Positions 58,687 to 64,000 of a stretch of DNA of 64,000 bases are shown here, piece after piece (the stretch's first letter is position 1; every line of letters starts with the position of its first letter). The position numbers were made by a program, and so were the translations under genes. The notes below the pieces were generated by a model. It did no database searches. It was not told where the DNA came from and saw only the letters and a program-made list of their open reading frames with translations. Source of the DNA: Piliocolobus tephrosceles (taxonomy: Eukaryota > Chordata > Mammalia > Primates > Cercopithecidae); the NCBI RefSeq assembly GCF_002776525.5, contig NC_045439.1, positions 153,971,330-154,035,329 of the forward strand, in the 5' to 3' direction.

Positions 58687-59352
58687 GTACGTGTCTGTCT
58701 CTCTGCCTAGCCATCTTTGTTGGGTAGTAATTGAAAATATCTGGTGATGTGATAATTTTAAGTCAGAATTTCATGGAGTCTCTCTGAGATTTTCTCGCTT
58801 GGATAAGCCCATTTAGACTTCCTTCCCCATCTAGGCAGGAAGCCTCCCAGCAAACTATGTCCTGTGCATCCTCTTTCTTATGTCCCAAACATAGAACTAG
58901 TAACTGTAACCATCATTTATGTTCAGATATTAGATATTTTTCTCCCTGATAATTGTACATAATCTTTTTTTATTATACATATTTTGAACTATTCATAAAG
59001 GGCTTTGCAGACAGTGTAGTTATTGCCAGCAACCTTTATAAGGTATTTAAATGTTGGATTTCTTTTACTAATGAAAAATCAGGGGAGTCCAAAGAAACCT
59101 AAAATCTTACCTAAAATGTTTAATTAATTAAGTTTTTTTTCTGTCAGTATTGTAATGGACTAGTCATAAAGGGAGATACTGTACACTTTGCATGTATCTC
59201 TATATATATGTAATATTACATACTATAAGTAATACAGCTACTTTTTTCAACCTTGATGTTATTTTTTTTAATTTGTATAAACTTATGGGGGTACAAGTGT
59301 AATTTTGTTACATGCACATGTTGTGTATTGGTGAATGCAGGGCTTTTATTAA
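58687..59352. other. Intron 8, left part
   Basis: No exon; 59270-59330 ('gtacaagtgtaattttgtta' and 'catgcacatgttgtg') resembles a reversed L1 3' tail. Confidence 0.45.
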
Positions 59353-59505
59353 GAGTTGGAGTCTTACTTTGTTGCCCAGCCTGGAGTGCAGTGGCATAAT
59401 CTTGGCTCATTGCAACCTCAGCCTCCTGGGTTCAAGCAATTCTCCTGCCTCAGCTTCCCAATTAGTTCCCAATTAGCTGGAATTACAGGTATGTGCCACC
59501 ATACC

Positions 59506-59510
<5 letters not shown>
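59353..59510 (-). mobile_element. Alu, tail-side half only
   Basis: gttggagtcttactttgttg to accatacccagttc; the 5' half is absent and another Alu follows at once. Contains a 12-base duplication (cccaattagtt / cccaattagct). Confidence 0.9.
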
Positions 59511-59546
<36 letters not shown>

Positions 59547-59834
59547 GTGAGACAGAGTCTCGCTCTGTCACCCAGGCTAGAGTGCAGTGGTGCGATCTTG
59601 GCTCACACAACCTCTGCCTCCTGGGTTCAAGTGATTCTCCAGTCTCAGCCTCCCGAGTAGCTACAGGCACACACCACCGTGTCCAGCTAATGTTTGAATT
59701 TTTGGTAGAGGTGAGGTTTCACCATGTTGGCCAGGCTGGTCCTGAACTCCTGACCTCAAGGTGGACCTGAGTGATGCGCCCACCTCAGCCTCCCAAAGTG
59801 CTGGGATTACAGGCGTGAGCCACTGCGCCCAGCC
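59511..59834 (-). mobile_element. AluS-type, full
   Basis: Long T run, gtgagacagagtctcgct, ending cgcccagcc. Flank cagggctttta after it (59840) matches cagggcttttat before the first Alu half, so the two Alus share one outer duplication. Confidence 0.93.
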
Positions 59835-60169
59835 TAGGTCAGGGCTTTTATCCATTACCCAAATAATGTACTTTGTATCCATTAAGTACTCTCTCATCAT
59901 TCACCTCCTCCTTCAACTCCCTAGTGCAAGTACTTTAAAGTATGTTTTTTGAAGTAGTAATGGATTTGTGCAGATCTGTGACTCACAGGCTCCCTTTTCC
60001 CTTCGACTAGTGGCATAGGGACTAGCTGACACTGAGTGTTATTTGTAGTCTTGTTACAGAATTATCTTGAAGAGTCATCTGGATTATCTGAGAATCAAAC
60101 TCATCGGTTCTATGTTGATTTAACCAGATTACAGAAAAAAAGATTTTTCAAGACAAAAAGATGGTTCCG
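59835..60169. other. Intron 8, unassigned
   Basis: Nothing recognised. Confidence 0.4.
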
Positions 60170-60275
60170 ATAGGTTTAATGACTTACCTCAAAGTTAATT
60201 AATGGCAGAGCAAGAAGATGAACTGTGATTTCCTGACTCCCCATTCAGTATTTCTTCTGTGCCATGCTACATGAT
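60170..60275 (-). repeat. MIR fragment, reverse
   Basis: 'aatgacttacctcaaagtta' and 'aatggcagagcaagaagatg' match the reversed MIR core. Confidence 0.6.
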
Positions 60276-61059
60276 GGCAGAAGAAGATTCCATCTTAAAC
60301 TTTTAATCTGCTTATCTAGGGACTGTAATATAGCTGAAGGTCCTTTCTAGGCTCATAAAATTTCTAAAGGTGACATTCTGGTTATATCTCAATTTGGGAA
60401 ATTCCATTTTATCTCAGGTTCACCTTTGGGGCTTCTCCTCTTTTTTGATTAGTACACGGTCATAATGCATGGTATTTTCTTTGACATATTCCAGCAAAAC
60501 AAGACAAAAAATCTAGAAGAATACATGAAACAAGACTGGGAAATGTTGAGAGTTGTTGAAGCTGAGTAATAGGTACATGGTTCATAATAATGTATTCAAT
60601 CATTTTGCAGATTTTAAAAGTCCCTTTGTTGGACCTGAGAGGTCTTTTAACTATGGATGTATTATTCCTTTGTTTATATTTGTGTCTCTGGGTTAAAGAA
60701 AAAAATAAAACCAGCAGGTTAATATTTGTGTTATCCTTACCCTCACTCCCACTGGGTCTAGGCTTAAGTTCAAAAACAGTTTTCTCTTAGGCCATAGAGG
60801 GATCTGCCTTTTAATTCCGGCCAAGCTGTTTTCCTTGCAACAGTAGCCAGAAGATTCGACCTTTAGCATAACATTTTCAAGGGGTTTGTTAAGAATGTAA
60901 GGCTTTTCTAGGCCAAAAAAAGAGGAGTGCTTTTTTCTTTATAAGAACAACAGAAGAACTTCAGTATTCTTTTAGACTTAACAATTTTAGCCAAAAATTT
61001 TGGAAGATGAGTCAGCATAATGTCTTCAGACAGTTCTTCAATTTGAGTTCCTTCACTCC
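60276..61059. other. Intron 8, unassigned
   Basis: No repeat or exon recognised. Confidence 0.45.
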
Positions 61060-61265
61060 CACCTACCACCTATGACCTCGGACAGATAACCTTATTTCCC
61101 TAACCTTCAATTGACTCCCTAACTTCCTAAACTTCAGTGCCTCCATCCACAACATAGAAATTCTAATACATTGTGAGGCTGCTGTAAGGATTAAATTGGC
61201 AGAAAATGTAAGTCACCATTCACAGTGCTAAAATAAATTATAAATAAAGAAACATTAGTTCCCTT
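61060..61265 (+). repeat. MIR
   Basis: 'cctcggacagataacctta', 'gaggctgctgtaaggattaa', 'cacagtgctaaaataaatta' in MIR order, 130 bases before exon 9. Confidence 0.7.
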
Positions 61266-61392
61266 CCCACCCATGACAGTAGAAGCTCTTAAAGATGGGG
61301 TTCTTGTTTCCTTTACTAACCTGTTTCCTTTTTTTCTTTTTTAATGTGTTTTTTTCCTTACTTGATCTTTCTCCCTATTTCTTTTCACTTAG

Positions 61393-61607
61393 GGTCTGCA
61401 TGCTGGGTAACCGCACCCTTTCATCGAGACACATTGACGTTTGCTCTAAAACCAAGGAAATTAACAACATGACAGTCCCATCAAAGTTATGGGGATTCTT
61501 CTGTAACTCGAGTCAATTTTTCAATGTCACCTGTGATGAATACTTTGTTCACAATAATGTCACTTCAATCCAGGGCATTCCTGGATTGGCTAGTGGTATC
61601 ATTACAG
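61393..61607 (+). CDS. SLC12A6: SLC12A6 exon 9, glycosylated extracellular loop
   Basis: 215 nt, acceptor ttcacttag, donor gtaagt. Encodes most of the long KCC-specific loop between TM5 and TM6. Visible sequons are NRT, NMT, NSS, NVT and NVT. Four Cys (VCMLG, DVCSK, FFCNS, VTCDE) correspond to the two disulfides of KCC loops (family knowledge). This exon separates the KCC branch from NKCC/NCC, whose large loop lies elsewhere. The fourth sequon reads FNVTC where I recall FNATC in human; the site survives. Confidence 0.97.
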
Positions 61608-62231
61608 GTAAGTTAGGGAGTGATTGGACAAGTTTTTTCCTATTTTCTGGGGGAAATAGACCTTGTCATCTTAGATTCTTATGCTGTCCATAAAGATTCA
61701 CTGCCATGGTGCTAATTTCCTTAAGCATACCACACAGCTCTTAATTCAGCATATTTCTGCTTTTCCATTAGTAAAGCTGTCCTTATTCAGGACTCCTTTA
61801 CAGAGTGATGTCTGCTAAAATTCACCTCCATTTCAGAGCAGAGTTGAGCAAATAACTTTCTAACCTTAGGATAAATTATTCTGTGCATTCTTGTAAAATT
61901 GCCAGTGTTCTTCCTGCACTGACAGAATAGAACTGTTTTAATGTCCACATCCACATGTATCTTCCTAACTTAGCTAAATTCCTGAAACATTCCTTAAGTG
62001 GCTTCTGTTATAAATGTTTGGTCTCTAAATTTCTTTGCACATAAGTAAGTTTACATTAAGGTGTTAGAAACAGCATTGATGACTAATAAATAATAATGGG
62101 ATTTGTGGAGCATTTAGTTTTAGTCTGTTTAACTTTTACTAATTTGCATTAGTAAAGTTAAACTGTATTTGTATGTACCAAATCATTTTGTCAAATTATA
62201 TTTAAATTAGATAAGAAAGAACACTATGTTT
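61608..62231. other. Intron 9, left part
   Basis: No repeat or exon recognised. Confidence 0.45.
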
Positions 62232-62534
62232 GACCGGGCACGGTGGCTCACGCCTGTAATCCCAGCACTTTGGGAGGCCAAGGTGGGTGGATCGCAAGGT
62301 CAAGAGATCAAGACCATCCTGGCCAACATGCTGAAACCCTGTCTCCACCAAAAATACAAAAATTAGCTGGGCGTGGTGGCGTGCGCCTGTAGTCCCAACT
62401 ACTGCTACTCTGGAGGCTGAGGCAGGAGAATCACTTGAACCGGGGAGATGGAGGTTGCAGTGAGCCGAGATTGTGCCACTGCACTCCAGCCTGGTGACAG
62501 AGAAAGACTGTCTCAAAAAAAAAAAAAAAAGAAG
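62232..62534 (+). mobile_element. AluS/Y-type
   Basis: ccgggcacggtggctcac to an A run, directly abutting the next Alu. Confidence 0.94.
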
Positions 62535-62535
62535 A

Positions 62536-62820
62536 GGCCGGGCACAGTGGCTGACACCTGTAATCCCAGCACTTTGGGAGGCTGACGTGGGTGGATCACG
62601 AGGTCAGGAGATAGAGACCATCCTGGCTAACGTCGTGAAACCCCGTCTCTACTAAAAATACAAAAAATGAGTGGGGCGTGGTGGCGGGTGCCTGTAGTCC
62701 CAGCTACTCGGGAGGCAGGAGAATGGTGTGAACCCGGGAGGTGGAGCTTGCAGTGAGCTGAGATTGTGCCACTGCTCTCCAGCAAGACTCTGTCTCAAAA
62801 AAAAAAAAAAAAAAAAAAAA
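62536..62820 (+). mobile_element. AluY-type with deletion
   Basis: ggccgggcacagtggctg to A24. After gctctccagc the usual ctgggcgacagag is missing. The pair is flanked by aacactatgttt and aacactgttttt. Confidence 0.94.
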
Positions 62821-63002
62821 CACTGTTTTTATTTATGTGTGTTTTATTCTGCAATGTGTGTGTGTACATGTGCTCATGTAGAAGCAAACACACCTTTAGA
62901 AACTACATAAATGAGCCTGATTTTGAATGTTTGGGTAGAAAATTACCTAATTATCTGTTTTTCATACTGCTGCTGCTTAAATTCCCATTTTTCCCACTGC
63001 AG

Positions 63003-63161
63003 AGAACCTTTGGGGTAATTACCTACCCAAGGGAGAGATCATTGAAAAGCCTTCGGCCAAATCTTCTGATGTCTTAGGCAGCTTAAACCATGAATATGTT
63101 CTTGTTGACATCACCACCTCCTTCACGCTTCTGGTGGGAATCTTCTTTCCCTCTGTTACAG
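63003..63161 (+). CDS. SLC12A6: SLC12A6 exon 10, loop end and TM6
   Basis: 159 nt, acceptor ttttcccactgcag, donor gtaagc. Encodes ENLWGNYLPKGEIIEKPSAK, SSDVLGSLNHEYVLVDITTS and FTLLVGIFFPSVT plus one base of Gly. It completes the extracellular loop and enters TM6; its Pro and Thr in FFPSVTG help bind K+ in KCC structures (family knowledge). NLWGNY is NLWSNY in human as I recall. Confidence 0.97.
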
Positions 63162-63330
63162 GTAAGCATGTAGGCTGTTGTCTGTTTTAGAAGCTGTCAG
63201 ACCCAGGGAGTGATTTTTCACAGGAGGCAGAATTCTCAGGGTTCCCAGATTTGCTTCTACTCTTTGCTGTCAGTATCAACATCAAAGTGTCCACGAAGTT
63301 AACTTGGTTTTTCCCCCCTTATCTCTAAAG

Positions 63331-63429
63331 GTATCATGGCTGGATCAAACAGATCTGGAGATCTGAAAGATGCTCAGAAGTCTATTCCCATTGGTACTAT
63401 CCTTGCCATCCTGACCACCTCCTTTGTCT
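63331..63429 (+). CDS. SLC12A6: SLC12A6 exon 11, CCC signature
   Basis: 99 nt, acceptor atctctaaag, donor gtatcctt (U12-type). Encodes (G)IMAGSNRSGDLKDAQKS, IPIGTILAILTTSFV and one base of Tyr. This is the cation-chloride cotransporter signature after TM6 and the start of the next helix. It is a multiple of three, so skipping would be frame-neutral but would remove the ion-binding signature. The upstream intron is only 169 nt. Confidence 0.96.
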
Positions 63430-63700
63430 GTATCCTTTTTATGGATCCAGTCTAAGTCTCAGTCTTAGGACCATCCAGTAGAACTGGATGATCAGTATTT
63501 TTATCCAAGTAACAAAGGTACCTGCTTTCTGTCACTTCATTTCTTGCCAGATAATCTGCCTACCTCATATAGGAAATTCAAAAAAGAATTTATAGGCGTA
63601 TTTAGCAACTCATTTTACTGAAGGAGAAGTATCCTGAGTGTCTACTTTCTATCTCATGTTAGAGGGCAAGCAACAGTTTCCTTGACTCTCAGAATGGTAG
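63430..63700 (+). promoter_or_regulatory. SLC12A6: U12-type (minor spliceosome) intron
   Basis: The donor GTATCCTT at 63430-63437 is a perfect minor-class 5' splice site and is poor for the major class. TTCCTTGAC at 63678-63686 matches the U12 branch consensus TTCCTTRAY; branch A at 63685 is 15 nt from the acceptor AG at 63699-63700, inside the 10-16 nt window typical of this class. The closer AG at 63691-63692 is too near the branch, which explains its being passed over. I recall that SLC12 family genes carry minor introns; that was not checked here. Confidence 0.9.
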
Positions 63701-63758
63701 ATTTAAGCAATGTTGTCCTTTTTGGTGCATGTATTGAAGGGGTTGTTCTCAGAGACAA
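63701..63758 (+). CDS. SLC12A6: SLC12A6 exon 12, last exon in window
   Basis: 58 nt. Completes the split Tyr (t+at), then encodes LSNVVLFGACIEGVVLRD plus two bases of Lys, with donor gtgagt. The acceptor is the AG of ggtag at 63699-63700; a nearer AG at 63691-63692 would break the frame. Later exons (rest of the membrane domain and the regulatory C-terminus) lie beyond the window. Confidence 0.95.
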
Positions 63759-63850
63759 GTGAGTAATTAATTTATTTGTAACAATTATGTCTGTCTGCCA
63801 TGACTTCTGATCATTCCACATAGCTCCAAGACAGTTACAGACTCAACACA

Positions 63851-64000
63851 GCCAGGCACTATGGCTCATGCCTGTAATCCCAGCACTTTGGGAGGCCAAA
63901 GCGGGTGGATTGCTTGAGCTCAGGAGTTCAAGACCAGCCTGTGCAACATGGCAAAACCCTGTCTCTACAAAAAGCATGAAAATTAGCCAGGTGTGGTGGT
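63851..64000 (+). mobile_element. Alu, cut by window end
   Basis: gccaggcactatggctc onward, left arm only within the window, in intron 12. Confidence 0.93.

Noticed and set aside
63691..63692. AG nearer to the branch point of intron 11 as acceptor
   Set aside because: It would add eight bases and shift the frame, and is only 7 nt from the U12 branch A.

Overview
This is primate nuclear DNA: a long intronic stretch followed by eleven coding exons of SLC12A6, the K-Cl cotransporter KCC3, on the + strand. Several young Alu copies (5654-5960, 7326-7628, 17975-18123) carry AluYR diagnostics such as 'GTGGCCGGATCTC' and, in the two full-length copies, 'GGCTTGAGCCACCGCGCC'. I know these from Old World monkeys (macaque, baboon, green monkey), not from humans or apes, so the source is probably a cercopithecid. 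The exon-encoded protein also differs at a few residues from the human KCC3 I recall.

Layout. 1-990 is the end of a Tigger DNA transposon cut by the window edge. 1-37880 is first-intron sequence with no coding exon. It is dense in Alu, MIR, L2 and old L1 copies and holds a full-length but dead L1PA element (21828-27934) with target-site duplications. A 45-nt microexon lies at 37881-37925. A 14.4-kb intron follows, with nested LTR/L1/Alu insertions (42085-43073; 50170-51556). From 52311 to 63758 ten further exons follow closely, encoding the end of the cytosolic N-terminus, membrane segments 1-6 and the start of the next segment, and the KCC-type glycosylated extracellular loop. The window ends in the next intron, inside an Alu.

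All eleven exons join in one open frame (1378 nt, about 459 codons) with GT-AG borders. The last complete intron (63430-63700) has the GTATCCTT donor and TTCCTTGAC branch motif of the minor, U12-type spliceosome. The first exon(s), promoter and C-terminal exons lie outside the window.

I see no second protein-coding gene, CRISPR array, tRNA or rRNA gene, and no clear undescribed system. The most rewarding observations are the U12 intron, the frame-neutral regulatory microexon, a 33-nt G run in an Alu tail, a 215-codon antisense frame from the L1 5' UTR, an L1 with an inverted 5' end carrying an LTR-like insert, and about 2.5 kb of sequence I could not assign (43343-45879). Repeat family names are from memory of consensus features and their ends are approximate by a few bases.
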